Of a stretch of DNA of 64,000 nucleotides, positions 16,895 through 25,919 are shown in pieces. The notes under the pieces are model-generated. The model was given only the letters and a program-made list of their open reading frames with translations, was not told the DNA's origin and did no database searches. The stretch covers positions 1 to 64,000 of the forward strand of contig CAVWIV010000015.1 of assembly GCA_963755155.1 (NCBI GenBank), in the 5' to 3' direction. The DNA is from PALSA-612 sp963755155 (lineage in GTDB: Bacteria > Actinomycetota > Thermoleophilia > Gaiellales > Gaiellaceae). The position numbers and the translations under genes were made by a program. Each line of letters starts with the position of its first letter. Position 1 is the first letter of the stretch.

Positions 16895-18217
16895 ATGTTC
16901 GACGCCCTAGGCGACAAGCTCCAAGCGATCCTCGGCGGTCTCCGCTCCCGCGGAACCCTCGACGAGGAGACGATCTCGAAAGCGATGCGCGAGATCCGTC
17001 TCGCGCTGCTCGAGGCGGACGTCAATCTCGACGTCGTAAAGGAGTTCACGGCGCGCGTCAAGGAGCGCGCGCTCGGGCAGGAGGTCACGAAGAGCCTCAC
17101 GCCGGGCCAGGAGGTCGTGAAGATCGTCCACGAGGAGCTCACGCGGACGATGGGCGGGGGCGACTCTCGGCTCGCCTTCGCAGGCCGGCCGCCGACGGTG
17201 ATCCTCCTCGTCGGGCTCCAGGGCTCCGGGAAGACGACGGCCGCCGGCAAGCTCGCTCTCATGCTGCGCAAGGACGGCCGCTCGCCGCTCCTCGTAGCCG
17301 CCGACCTCCAGCGTCCCGCCGCCGTCACGCAGCTCGAGCAACTCGGCCGTGAGCTCCAGATCCCCGTCGCCTCCGGCGAGCGCGAGGACCCTGTGGCTGC
17401 TGCACGCGCAGGCGTCGAGCAGGCACGCGCCCAGGGTAAGGACGCGGTCATCATCGACACCGCCGGCCGCCTGCAGATCGATGACGCGCTCATGGACGAG
17501 CTCGAGCACATCCACCGAGAGACGAAGCCGCACAACGTCCTCCTCGTGCTCGACGCGATGACGGGCCAGGAGGCGGTGTCCGTCGCGACGGCCTTCCAGG
17601 AGCGGGTGGCGTTCGACGGCGTCGTCCTCACGAAGCTCGACGGTGATGCCCGGGGCGGCGCAGCGCTTTCCGTGCGGGAAGTCACGGGGAAGCCGATCAA
17701 GCTCGCCTCCGTAGGCGAGAAGCTCGACCAGCTAGAGGTCTTTCACCCCGACCGCATGGCCTCGCGCATCCTCGGCATGGGTGACGTGCTGACGTTGATC
17801 GAGAAGGCGGAGGAGGCGACCGACGAGGAAGACAAGCGCGCCATGGAGCAGCGGCTGCTCGCCGGCGAGTTCACGTTCGAGGACTTTCTCCAGAGCTCGA
17901 AGATGATGCGGAAGATGGGGCCGCTCCAGGGCGTCCTCTCGATGGTGCCCGGCCTCGGCAAGCAGCTGAAGGGTGTGGACATCGACGAGCGCGAGCTCGA
18001 CCGCTCCGAGGCAATCATTCTCTCGATGACGCTCGACGAGCGGCGCCGCCCGGAGCTGATCGACGGCTCACGGCGCAAGCGCATCGCGGAGGGAAGCGGC
18101 ACCTCGGTGCAGCACGTGAACCAGCTGCTCAATGCTCGCAAGCAGATGGCGAAGATGATGAAGCAGATGTCGAAGGGCAAGATGCCCACGCTTCCCGGCA
18201 TGGCCGTGAAGCGATAG
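16895..18217 (+). CDS. ffh: Signal recognition particle protein Ffh
   Basis: 440 residues. N domain MFDALGDKLQAILGGLRSRG; G domain GLQGSGKTTAAGKLA, DTAGRLQIDDALMDEL and TKLDGDARGG. The M domain has MMRKMGPLQGVLSMVPG and a methionine- and lysine-rich end (ARKQMAKMMKQMSKGKM) that binds 4.5S RNA and signal peptides. It partners FtsY. It is followed by rpsP after 21 bases, a widespread arrangement. Confidence 0.97.
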   Translation: MFDALGDKLQAILGGLRSRGTLDEETISKAMREIRLALLEADVNLDVVKEFTARVKERALGQEVTKSLTPGQEVVKIVHEELTRTMGGGDSRLAFAGRPPTVILLVGLQGSGKTTAAGKLALMLRKDGRSPLLVAADLQRPAAVTQLEQLGRELQIPVASGEREDPVAAARAGVEQARAQGKDAVIIDTAGRLQIDDALMDELEHIHRETKPHNVLLVLDAMTGQEAVSVATAFQERVAFDGVVLTKLDGDARGGAALSVREVTGKPIKLASVGEKLDQLEVFHPDRMASRILGMGDVLTLIEKAEEATDEEDKRAMEQRLLAGEFTFEDFLQSSKMMRKMGPLQGVLSMVPGLGKQLKGVDIDERELDRSEAIILSMTLDERRRPELIDGSRRKRIAEGSGTSVQHVNQLLNARKQMAKMMKQMSKGKMPTLPGMAVKR

Positions 18218-18238
18218 AACGCAGGTGAAAGGAGAACG

Positions 18239-18484
18239 ATGGCAGTACGCATGAGACTGACCCGCGTCGGGTCGAAGAAGAACCCGATCTACCGGGTCGT
18301 GGTCGCCGACCAGCGCTCGCCGCGCGACGGCCGGTTCATCGAGATCGTCGGCCGCTACAACCCGCAGCCGGACCCGTCGATCATCGAGCTCGACGAGGTG
18401 AAGGTGAAGGAGTGGCTCGGCAAGGGCGCTCAGCCGAGCGACGCGGTGGCGAAGCTGCTCAAGGTGAAAGGCCTGTCGAAATAG
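18239..18484 (+). CDS. rpsP: 30S ribosomal protein S16
   Basis: 81 residues with the S16 pattern VRMRLTRVGSKKNPIYRVVV and RDGRFIEIVGRYNPQPDP. A strong ribosome binding site (AAAGGAG, 18228-18234) precedes ATG 18239. Part of the ffh-rpsP-khpA-rimM-trmD-lepB-rplS block. Confidence 0.97.
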   Translation: MAVRMRLTRVGSKKNPIYRVVVADQRSPRDGRFIEIVGRYNPQPDPSIIELDEVKVKEWLGKGAQPSDAVAKLLKVKGLSK

Positions 18485-18503
18485 GACTGTCCCTGCTTCT
18501 CTA

Positions 18504-18746
18504 GTGCCCGCAGATCTCGTCCTCTATCTCGCGCAACGGCTCGTCTCCGAGCCCGACGCCGTGCGGGTCGAGGAGCTCGACGGGCCTGACGGCGAGCTCG
18601 TGCTGCGCGTGCATGTGGCCGAAGCCGATCGCGGGATGATCATCGGTCGACGCGGCCGCACGGTGCAGTCGCTGCGCATCCTCGCGAGGGCCGCAGGCGC
18701 TCGTCGCGACCGGCGGACGACGCTCGAGATCGCCGAGGACGACTGA
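18504..18746 (+). CDS. khpA: KH-domain RNA-binding protein KhpA
   Basis: 80 residues from GTG 18504. The single KH domain has the GXXG loop in RGMIIGRRGRTVQSLRILA. It is the conserved partner lying between rpsP and rimM, and in other bacteria it binds RNA together with KhpB. It ends in an acidic tail. Confidence 0.92.
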   Translation: MPADLVLYLAQRLVSEPDAVRVEELDGPDGELVLRVHVAEADRGMIIGRRGRTVQSLRILARAAGARRDRRTTLEIAEDD

Positions 18747-18751
18747 CCTCG

Positions 18752-19450
18752 TTGCGGGTCGCGGCGCTCTACGACGTCCACGGCAACCTGCCGGCGCTCG
18801 AGGCCGTGCTGGCGGAGGTGCCGGACGACGCCGTCATCCTCGTGGGTGGCGACGTGGCCATGGGACCGCTTCCTTCGGAGACGCTGGAATGGCTCCGGGG
18901 GATCGGCGATCGCGTGCAGTGGATTCGCGGCAACGCCGACCGCGAGCTCACGCCAGGCGAGGAGGGACTGGCGCCGCCGGACGTACTCGAGTGGGCGCGA
19001 GAGCAACTCTCAGAGGAGCAGATCGCGTTCCTCTATGGCCTGCCCGAGCGGGTCGAGCTCGACGTCGACGGTCTCGGCCGCGTGCTCTTCTGTCACGCGT
19101 CACCGCGGAACGACGTCGACGTCTTCCTCGAGGGCACGCCGGAGGAGCAGGTCGCGCCGCTCTTCGCGCACGTCAAGGCGGGCACCGTCGTCTGCGGCCA
19201 CACGCACATGCAGTTCTCTCGCCTGATCTCCGGCACTCACGTCGTTAACGCCGGCAGCGTGGGCATGCCCTACGAGGACGAGCAGGGCGCGTACTGGGTG
19301 CTGCTTGGCCCTGGAGCCGAGCACCGGCGCACCGGGTACGACGCGCGAGCGCTGGCAGGCATCGAGACTCCGATCCGGTACTTCTCGGAAAACCGGCCGA
19401 GCAGGGCCGAGGTCACCGAGTTCTTCGGAACGCTCGCCGTCGGTGCCTGA
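18752..19450 (+). CDS. Metallophosphoesterase (YfcE-like)
   Basis: 232 residues from TTG 18752, 5 bases after khpA. It carries all calcineurin-like motifs: ALYDVHGNLPALEAVL (D-x-H), LVGGDVAMGP (G-D), IRGNADRE (G-N), LFCHASPRNDVDVFLEG and VCGHTHMQFSRLISG (G-H-x-H). These bind two metals. The substrate is unknown, perhaps a phosphodiester or nucleotide. It is an extra gene inside the rpsP-khpA-rimM block, and its last 8 bases overlap the rimM start, suggesting coupled translation. Confidence 0.88.
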   Translation: MRVAALYDVHGNLPALEAVLAEVPDDAVILVGGDVAMGPLPSETLEWLRGIGDRVQWIRGNADRELTPGEEGLAPPDVLEWAREQLSEEQIAFLYGLPERVELDVDGLGRVLFCHASPRNDVDVFLEGTPEEQVAPLFAHVKAGTVVCGHTHMQFSRLISGTHVVNAGSVGMPYEDEQGAYWVLLGPGAEHRRTGYDARALAGIETPIRYFSENRPSRAEVTEFFGTLAVGA

Positions 19451-19907
19451 CCTGGTCACGGTCGGCCGCGTGGGCCGGCCGCACGGGCTCGACGGCTCGT
19501 TCGTGGTCGAGAACGCCAGCGAGGATCCGCGCCGCTTCGGGGTCGGCGCGGTGCTCTGGGTGAACGGAGCCGAGTCCCGTGTCGTCGCGTCGAAGCTTGC
19601 CCGCGGCCGCCCCGTGATCAAGCTGGATCGCGAGGTCCCGCGCGGCACCGTGCTCCAGGTGCCGGTGGTCGACCTGCCGCCGCCCGAGGAGGACGCGTAC
19701 TACGTCTTTCAACTCGTCGGCCTCTCCGTGGAGGAAGAGGGAGGTCGTGAGCTCGGCCGCGTGCTGAAGGTCGAGCCCGGTGTCGCCAACGACGTGCTCG
19801 AGCTCGACTCGGGGCTCGCGCTGCCGCTCCACGAAGCGTGCGTGCTCGAGGTCGACGTCGACGGCGGGCGGATCGTTGTCGCCCGGGGCTTCACGGAAGC
19901 TGGCTAA
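19443..19907 (+). CDS. rimM: Ribosome maturation factor RimM
   Basis: 154 residues from GTG 19443 (VPDLVTVGRVGRPHGLDGSF), the typical RimM start. The C-terminal PRC-barrel includes EDAYYVFQLVGLSVEEEG and NDVLELDSG. It binds S19 and helps 30S assembly. An earlier in-frame start would lie deep in the phosphoesterase gene, so GTG 19443 is preferred. Confidence 0.93.
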   Translation: MPDLVTVGRVGRPHGLDGSFVVENASEDPRRFGVGAVLWVNGAESRVVASKLARGRPVIKLDREVPRGTVLQVPVVDLPPPEEDAYYVFQLVGLSVEEEGGRELGRVLKVEPGVANDVLELDSGLALPLHEACVLEVDVDGGRIVVARGFTEAG

Positions 19908-19922
19908 CCTCAGCACGCGCCC

Positions 19923-20582
19923 ATGCAGCTCGACGTCTTCACCCTTGTCCCCTCTGCCTTCGCATGGCTTACCGAGCGGCCTCCCGTCTCTTCCGTGCTC
20001 GGCAACGGGCTCGACCTGCGGCTCTTCAGCTACCGCGACTTCACGCCGCTCACGGGCGCGCAGGTGGACGACGAGCCGTACGGCGGCGGGGCCGGGATGC
20101 TGCTGCGGGTGGATGTCGCCGCGGCGGCGCTCGACGCCGTCTACGGCGAAGCGCCGAGCCATCGCGTCGTGGCGCTGACGCCGCAGGGGAGACATCTCGA
20201 CCAGGCCGTGGTCGAGGAGCTCGCGGCGGAGGAGCGGCTGACGCTGCTCTCGGCGCGCTTCGAGGGCTTCGACGAGCGGATCGTGCAGCACCTGTGCTCC
20301 GACGCGATCTCGATCGGCCCCTACATCCTCTCCGGCGGCGAGCTGGCGGCGATGGTGATCGTCGATGCGGTCGCGCGCCTTCAGCCCGGCGCGCTCGGCG
20401 ACGAGGAGTCTGGGCGCGTCGAGACGTTCTCGGCCGAGCTCGACGGCGGTTACGAGTACCCGCAGTACACGAGGCCGGCCGAGTTCCGGGGCTGGCCCGT
20501 GCCCGACGTGCTGCTCTCCGGTAACCACGCCCGGATCGACGAATGGCGCCGGGCCGAGAGCCGCGCGCGGAGCGTGGCTTGA
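19923..20582 (+). CDS. trmD: tRNA (guanine-N1)-methyltransferase TrmD
   Basis: 219 residues. The N-terminal SPOUT trefoil-knot region starts MQLDVFTLVPSAFAW. It carries DDEPYGGGAGMLLRVD, SARFEGFDERIVQHL and ISIGPYILSGGELAAMVI, the AdoMet-binding knot. It methylates G37 of tRNAs. The C-terminal domain has DGGYEYPQYTRPAEFRG and LLSGNHARIDEWR. Its TGA overlaps the TTG start of lepB. Confidence 0.97.
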   Translation: MQLDVFTLVPSAFAWLTERPPVSSVLGNGLDLRLFSYRDFTPLTGAQVDDEPYGGGAGMLLRVDVAAAALDAVYGEAPSHRVVALTPQGRHLDQAVVEELAAEERLTLLSARFEGFDERIVQHLCSDAISIGPYILSGGELAAMVIVDAVARLQPGALGDEESGRVETFSAELDGGYEYPQYTRPAEFRGWPVPDVLLSGNHARIDEWRRAESRARSVA

Positions 20583-21415
20583 CCGAGCAGCGGCCGCCTT
20601 CCGACTTCGAGCCCGTTCGCTGGGAGGACGAGGACGCGCTCTTCGGTGAACCGGCGGGTGACGGCGACGCCGACGGCTGGCCCGGCGATCCCGGGCAGGC
20701 GGAGACGGCGGAGCAGCGGTACGAGCGTGAGCGGCAGGAGCGCGCGCGGAACTCGCGCAACCCGGTCGTCCGGGCCACTGCCGGGCTCCCGCGCACGCTG
20801 CGGGTCACGATCGACTGGGCGGTGACGATCATCGGAGCGGTTGCGATCGTCCTCGCGATCAAGGCGTGGGTCGTGAACCCGTACCGGATCCCGTCCTCAT
20901 CGATGGAGCCGACGCTCCACTGCGCGAGGCCCGGCTCGGGGTGCGAGTCTCGCTTCTCCGACCGCGTGCTCGCGAACCGGTTCGTCTACCACTTCAAGGA
21001 ACCTGCCCGCGGCGACATCGTCGTGTTCACGACGCCGCCGTCGGCGGAGTCGAAGTGCGGCGCGGGAGGCACGTTCGTCAAGCGGCTCGTCGGGCTGCCG
21101 GGCGAGACGTGGGAGGAGCGCGACGGCGTCGTCTTCATCGACGGTAAGCGGCTCGTCGAGCCCTATGTCCGCGGCGGGCGGCGCGACCAGAACACATACG
21201 GCCCGCGGAAGATTCCCGAGGGCCGGTACTTCTTCATGGGCGACAACCGCGTGCAGTCGTGCGACTCGCGCGAGTGGGGTGCCGTGCCGCGCGCGAACAT
21301 CATCGGCGAGGTGTTCTTCGTCTACTGGCCGCCGATGCGGATCGGCTTCCGCGCGGCGCTCGTGCTGCTCGGCTTCGTGCTGATCTTCCCGCTGACGCGG
21401 GTGCGCTTTCGCTAG
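20579..21415 (+). CDS. lepB: Signal peptidase I
   Basis: About 278 residues from TTG 20579, which overlaps the trmD stop. An acidic cytoplasmic N-terminus of about 75 residues precedes a membrane helix (TIDWAVTIIGAVAIVLAIKA). The catalytic Ser lies in PYRIPSSSMEPTL and the catalytic Lys in TFVKRLVGLPGETWEE. The conserved box YFFMGDNRVQSCDSREWG follows. A second hydrophobic helix ends the protein (AALVLLGFVLIFPLTRVRF). It removes signal peptides of exported proteins at the outer face of the membrane. Confidence 0.95.
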   Translation: MTEQRPPSDFEPVRWEDEDALFGEPAGDGDADGWPGDPGQAETAEQRYERERQERARNSRNPVVRATAGLPRTLRVTIDWAVTIIGAVAIVLAIKAWVVNPYRIPSSSMEPTLHCARPGSGCESRFSDRVLANRFVYHFKEPARGDIVVFTTPPSAESKCGAGGTFVKRLVGLPGETWEERDGVVFIDGKRLVEPYVRGGRRDQNTYGPRKIPEGRYFFMGDNRVQSCDSREWGAVPRANIIGEVFFVYWPPMRIGFRAALVLLGFVLIFPLTRVRFR

Positions 21416-21450
21416 CATTGCCGAGTCGGCCCGGAGGGGCCGTTCTTCCT

Positions 21451-21990
21451 ATGAGCAAGGTGATCCAGGCACTCGAGCAGCGACAGCTGCGCAAGGACCT
21501 GCCGCAGTTCAAGGCGGGCGACACGGCGAAGGTGCACTTCCGCGTGATCGAGGGCTCGCGCTCCCGCATCCAGGTCTTCGAGGGCACGGTCATCAAGCGC
21601 CAGGGCGCCGGCGTCCGCGAGACGTTCACCGTCCGCAAGCAGTCCTTCGGCGTAGGCGTCGAGCGGACGTTCCCGCTCCACTCGCCGAAGATCGACCGGA
21701 TCGAGATCGTGCAGATCGGTGACGTGAATCGCGCGAAGCTCTACTACTTGCGCAAGAAAGTGGGAAAGAAGGCGCGCGTCCGTGCCAAGCAGTACGGTGG
21801 GCCCGTATTCTCGACCGATGCCCCAGCCGCCGACGAGGAAGCAGCCGAGCCCGACGAGGGCGTCGATGAGCTCGAGGCCGAGCCAGAGGCAGACGCCGAG
21901 CCCGAAGCCGATGCCGAAGCCGAGCCCGTTGACGAGCCGGGCGACGAGGTCGAGACCGCTCCCGAAGAGGACGGGGAGAAGGCTTCTTAG
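21451..21990 (+). CDS. rplS: 50S ribosomal protein L19 with long acidic C-terminal tail
   Basis: 179 residues from ATG 21451. Residues 1-115 are a normal L19 (FKAGDTAKVHFRVIEGSRSR, SFGVGVERTFPLHSPKIDRI, KLYYLRKKVGKKARVRAK). Residues about 120-179 form an extension of Glu, Asp, Ala and Pro (EPEADAEPEADAEAEPVDEP), absent from standard L19s of about 115-120 residues. Codon positions in the tail stay GC3-rich, so it is genuinely coded in this frame. It overlaps the 5' part of rnhB. Confidence 0.93.
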   Translation: MSKVIQALEQRQLRKDLPQFKAGDTAKVHFRVIEGSRSRIQVFEGTVIKRQGAGVRETFTVRKQSFGVGVERTFPLHSPKIDRIEIVQIGDVNRAKLYYLRKKVGKKARVRAKQYGGPVFSTDAPAADEEAAEPDEGVDELEAEPEADAEPEADAEAEPVDEPGDEVETAPEEDGEKAS

Positions 21991-22600
21991 CTTCGACCGC
22001 CGGCTCGGCGCCCGCTACGTGGCGGGGGCCGACGAGGCGGGACGTGGATCGCTGGCAGGGCCGCTCGTCGTCGCCGGCGTGCTGCTCGACTACGCGACGC
22101 TGCGCGATCATCGCGTCCGTCCGCTCGCGTACCTCAACGACTCGAAGGAGCTCGACCTCGCGCGCCGGGAGGAGCTCTTCCGCGCTGTCGTCGCGTGCGC
22201 GGAGCGCGTCTCGATTCGCGTCGTGACGCATGCGGAGATCGACCGCGCGGGCCTGCACGCGTCGAACCTCGCGAGCCTGCGCGCGGTGTTGCACGCGCTC
22301 GCGCCTCCGGCCGAGATCTGCCTCGTCGACGGCTTCCGCCTCGGCAAGCAGGCGCCCGAGCACCTCGCCGTCGTCGGCGGCGACGGCCGGAGCGCGGCCA
22401 TCGCGGCCGCTTCGATCGTCGCGAAGGTCGTCCGGGACCGGGTCATGCGCCGCCTCGACGCGCTCTTCCCGCAGTACGGCTTCTCGTCCCACGTCGGCTA
22501 CATCACGCCGGGTCACTCGGCGCGCGTCCGCGAGCACGGGCCGTCCGCGATCCATCGCCGGTCATTTGCCGCGCTCTGTTACGAGGAATCAGCGGCGTAG
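21911..22600 (+). CDS. rnhB: Ribonuclease HII (start uncertain)
   Basis: RNase HII, which removes RNA from RNA-DNA hybrids and misincorporated ribonucleotides. The core starts LSFDRRLGARYVAGADEAGR with the catalytic D-E-A-G-R-G box. It continues YLNDSKELDLARREEL, CLVDGFRLGKQ, AIAAASIVAKVVRDR and FSSHVGYITPGHSARVREHG. No ATG, GTG or TTG lies between the rplS stop and the core. In-frame starts inside the rplS tail are ATG 21911 or TTG 21929, giving a 62-80 base overlap in another frame. Either this overlap is real or a start was lost to an indel after the GGAGAAGG near 21976-21983. Confidence 0.92.
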   Translation: MPKPSPLTSRATRSRPLPKRTGRRLLSFDRRLGARYVAGADEAGRGSLAGPLVVAGVLLDYATLRDHRVRPLAYLNDSKELDLARREELFRAVVACAERVSIRVVTHAEIDRAGLHASNLASLRAVLHALAPPAEICLVDGFRLGKQAPEHLAVVGGDGRSAAIAAASIVAKVVRDRVMRRLDALFPQYGFSSHVGYITPGHSARVREHGPSAIHRRSFAALCYEESAA

Positions 22601-22937
22601 CACTCGCGCCGTCGGGCGGCGGGCGGAGTGGCGCGCCGTCGTCCACTACTCCCTGCGCGGCTATCGCATCCTCGGGCGCAACGTGTGGGCCGGGCGCTAC
22701 GAAGTCGATCTCATCGTGCGGCGCGGCCGGCGGCTCGTGTTCTGCGAGGTGAAGTCGAAGGGCGGCGAACGTCATGGCGACCCGCTGGAGATGGTCGGGC
22801 CCGAGAAGGTGGCTCGCCTGCGCCAGGCGGCCGAAGCGTGGCTCGCTGCCCATCCGGAGCTCGACTCGCTGGAGCCCTCGTTCGAAGTCGTCGCCGTCCG
22901 CGGTCGGCGGCTCGAGCGTGTCGTTGTGACCCTTTGA
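22566..22937 (+). CDS. yraN: YraN/UPF0102 family endonuclease-like protein
   Basis: About 123 residues. TTG 22566 is the best in-frame start, inside the end of rnhB. The core RGYRILGRNVWAGRYEVDLI then RRLVFCEVKSKGG carries the E-x-D...E-V-K pattern of the restriction-endonuclease-like fold (UPF0102). It ends VVAVRGRRLERVVVTL. Its usual neighbours are rnhB and dprA/comM, as here. Function is not firmly established for the family. Confidence 0.85.
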   Translation: MPRSVTRNQRRSTRAVGRRAEWRAVVHYSLRGYRILGRNVWAGRYEVDLIVRRGRRLVFCEVKSKGGERHGDPLEMVGPEKVARLRQAAEAWLAAHPELDSLEPSFEVVAVRGRRLERVVVTL

Positions 22938-22967
22938 CGCCGCACGCCGGCGGCTACAATCGCGGTC

Positions 22968-23845
22968 GTGAACGTCACCCGGGCAAGCTGGACGACCAAG
23001 GCCCGAACGTGGCTGCTGCTCGCTGCGCTGACCGCGCTCTTCATCGGCATCGGCTTCCTGCTCGGCGGCGCGTTCCTCTGGCTCTTCGTGGCGTTCTCCG
23101 TGCTCATGAACGTCGCTGCGTACTTCTGGTCGGACAAGTTCGCGATCCGTGCGTCGAAAGCGCAGCTCGTCTCCGAGGAGGAGGCGCCCGACCTGCACAA
23201 GATGGTGAACGAGCTGTCCGAGCTCTACCAGGTGCCGAAGCCGCGGGTCTACATGATCCCGTCCGAGCAGCCGAACGCCTTCGCGACCGGCCGCAATCCG
23301 AAGCACGCCGCCGTCGCGGTGACGCAGGGGCTGCTCCAGCACATGCCGTACGACCAGGTGCGGGCCGTGATGGCGCACGAGTTCGCGCACATCAAGAACC
23401 GCGACATCCTCGTGTCGTCGATCGCGGCGATGATCGCCGGCGCCGTCTCGGCGATCGGCAACATCTTCTTCTTCACGGCGATGTTCGGCGGGGACGACGA
23501 CGACAGCCCGCTCGGCGCGTTCGGCGCGATCCTGCTGATGATCATCGGGCCGCTCGCCGCCGCGCTGCTCCAGCTCGGCGTCTCGCGGCAGCGCGAGTAC
23601 CTCGCCGACGCGACCGCCGCGCGCATGCTTCGCGAGGGCCGTCCCTTGGCTGACGCGCTCGAGAACCTCGAGACCGCGCGCCACATCGTCCCGATGCAGG
23701 TCAACCCGGCGACGGAGACGCTGTACATCGTCAACCCGTTCTCGGGAGCGGGCGTGACGAAGCTCTTCTCGACGCACCCGCCGATCGCGGACGGGTCAAG
23801 CGCCTCCGCGAGTACGACCGCGCCGCCGGCATCCACTACGGCTAG
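22968..23845 (+). CDS. htpX: Membrane zinc metalloprotease HtpX, one frame break
   Basis: An M48 protease of about 292 residues. Two N-terminal membrane helices (LLLAALTALFIGIGFLLGG and the next) are followed by zinc ligands in VMAHEFAHIKNRDILVS, two further helices, and the third ligand region SRQREYLADATAARML. Near 23800 a base seems missing (GACGGGTC where GACCGGGTC would keep frame). The true end RVKRLREYDRAAGIHYG then TAG lies in the next frame. It degrades damaged membrane proteins. A second htpX-like gene lies 1.2 kb away on the other strand. Confidence 0.9.
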
Positions 23846-23883
23846 TAGCGGGAATTGCACCGCCGCCGCCGAAGGAGGCTTCG

Positions 23884-25016
23884 GTGGCGCCGACGCAGGA
23901 TGCTCTCTACGCCGGCCTGGACCTCGATCTCTCGTGGTCCGAGCAGGAGCTGCCCGAGCGCGAGCGGACGAAGCACGTCCACCGCCTCCATCCGTATCTC
24001 GGGAAGTTCATCCCGCAGCTCGTCGAGGCGCTGCTAGGGCGGTACGTCCGGCCGGGAGGGCGCGTTCTCGATCCCTTCGCCGGCTCGGGGACGACGCTCG
24101 TGCAGTCGCTCGAGAGCGGGCGCGACGCGCGTCGGCGGCGACATCGCCGCGTTCAACTGCCTGCTCATGCGGGTCAAGACCGCGCGCTACAACGAGTTCA
24201 CGCTCGAGAAGGAGCTCCGCGACGCCTGCGCCCGTCTCGAACAGACACGTCCGGGGGACAGTCCGCTGTATCGCGACTGTTCCGGAGTACACGCGGAACT
24301 GGTTCGCGCCGCGCGCTGCCGCTGAGCTTGCTCTGCTGGCGCGCGATCGTCGACGAGTACGAGCACGCGGACGTGTTGCGGGTCGTCCTCGCCCGCGCGG
24401 CACGCTCGGCGCGGCTCACGACGCACTTCGACCTCGACTTCCCGCGTACTCCCCAGCGTGGGCCGTACTGGTGCCACAAGCACAAGCGCGAGTGCCGGCC
24501 GGTCGACCGCGCCGAGCACTTCCTCCGCCGCTACGCGCTCGACACGCTGAAGCGCGTCAAGGAGTTCGCCCGCGTGCGTGGGCGCGGGCGGGAGGCGACG
24601 GTGCTGCACGGCGACTCGCGCGAGCTGGAGTGGGGAGAGAGGCTTCGACGCTGTCCTCACGTCCCCGCCGTATCCGGGGCTCATCGACTACCACGAGCAA
24701 CACCGCTACGCGTACGAGCTGCTCGGCCTCGACGACCGTCGCGAGCGAGAGCTCGGTGCGGCCGCGTCTGGGACGAGCCGCGCCGCGCTCGCCGCGTACG
24801 TAGAGGGCGTCGCCGACGTCCTGACGCGAGCCGCGCAGGCCACTCCGGCCGGACGCACCGGTGCTCGTCGTCGTCAACGACCGTCGCGATCTCTACCCGG
24901 AGATCCTCGAGCGAGCGGGGCTACGGCTCGAGCATCGCCTCCGCCGCCACGTCAACCGTCGCACGGGCCGCCGCGCCGGCGAGTACTTCGAGGACGTCCT
25001 CGTCGCGAGGCGCTAG
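23884..25016 (+). CDS. Putative site-specific DNA methyltransferase (N6-adenine/N4-cytosine type), about five frame breaks
   Basis: GTG 23884 is preceded by GAAGGAGG. The N-terminal part has HRLHPYLGKFIPQLVEALL and the AdoMet motif VLDPFAGSGTTLVQSLE, then GGDIAAFNCLLMRVKTARYN. A middle part reads VPEYTRNWFAPR, then DEYEHADVLRVVLARAARSA, GPYWCHKHKRECRPV and RRYALDTLKRVKEFAR. The catalytic motif is FDAVLTSPPYPGLIDYHEQH. It ends RRHVNRRTGRRAGEYFEDVL. Frames join near 24133, 24258, 24314, 24645 and 24857. Motif order (DPFAGSGTT before SPPY) fits beta-class amino-methyltransferases. No restriction gene is nearby, so it is an orphan enzyme if functional. Five breaks could mean decay, but family motifs are preserved throughout. 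Confidence 0.75.
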
Positions 25017-25919
25017 GCGACAGCTAGCCTGAAGCCGCCGGCCTCCTCGAGGGCGGCGATGCGCTTCTCGAGCGGCGGGTGCGTCGCGAAGAGGCCGCTG
25101 AAGCTCGCCCCCCGCAGCCCCGACGCCTGGTTGAGCGGGCTCTCGATGTACATGTGCGCCGTCGCGCGGCTCGCGTTGCGGATCTCACTCCGGTCGCGCT
25201 GAAGCTTCCGCAGCGCGAGCGCCATCCCCTCGGCGTCGTTCGTTATCTCCGCAGCCGACGCGTCGGCGAGGTACTCGCGCCGCCGTGAGACCGCGAGCTG
25301 GATGACGATCCCGGCCACCGGGGCGAGCAGCAGGGCCCCGAAGGCGACGATCGTGATGATCGGGTTCGACCGCTTGCCGCCGCCGTAGAACGCGACCCTG
25401 AGGAGGATGTCCGCGGCCAGAGCGATGACGCCCACGAGCAGCGCCACGAGCGTCATCAGCCGCACGTCGCGGTTGCGGATGTGCGACACCTCGTGGGCGA
25501 GAACGCCCTCCAGCTCGCGCTCTTCCATGAGATCGACGAGCCCGGTCGTGACCGCCACGAACGCGTGCTTCGGGCTGCGCCCGGCGGCGAAGGCGTTCGG
25601 GCGCGTCGTCCTGGACGAGCCGCAGCTCGGGCGTCTGCTCGAGGCCTGCGGCGATGGAGACGTTCTCGAGGAGGCGGTAGAGGTACGGGTTGTCCCGCTT
25701 CTCGATCTTCTGGGCGCCGGTCATCCCGGCGACCATCGAGCTCGACGCGAACCACGAGATGATCGCGTAGGCGAAGCCGCCGATGGCGACGAAGGTGAGG
25801 ATCGTCGGCTCGAAGACGAACGCGAGCAGGATGCCGAGTCCGGCGACGAGGAGGCCGAAGAGGAGGAGCAGCCAGATCGTGCGCCAACGGTTGGCGCGAA
25901 TCTGCTGCTGGAGGGTCAT
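25013..25919 (-). CDS. Second HtpX-like M48 metalloprotease, one frame break
   Basis: N-terminal helices (TIWLLLLFGLLVAGLGILLA and TFVAIGGFAYAIISWFA) precede KIEKRDNPYLYRLLENVSIA. A one-base shift near 25605 joins LRLVQDDAP to NAFAAGRSPKHAFVAVTTGL. The zinc motif is VLAHEVSHIRNRDVRLM, with a further ligand region SRRREYLADASAAEI and the end LFATHPPLEKRIAALEE. The ATG overlaps the lemA stop by one base (TGATG). LemA-HtpX pairs are common. The protease probably acts in membrane quality control. Confidence 0.88.
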
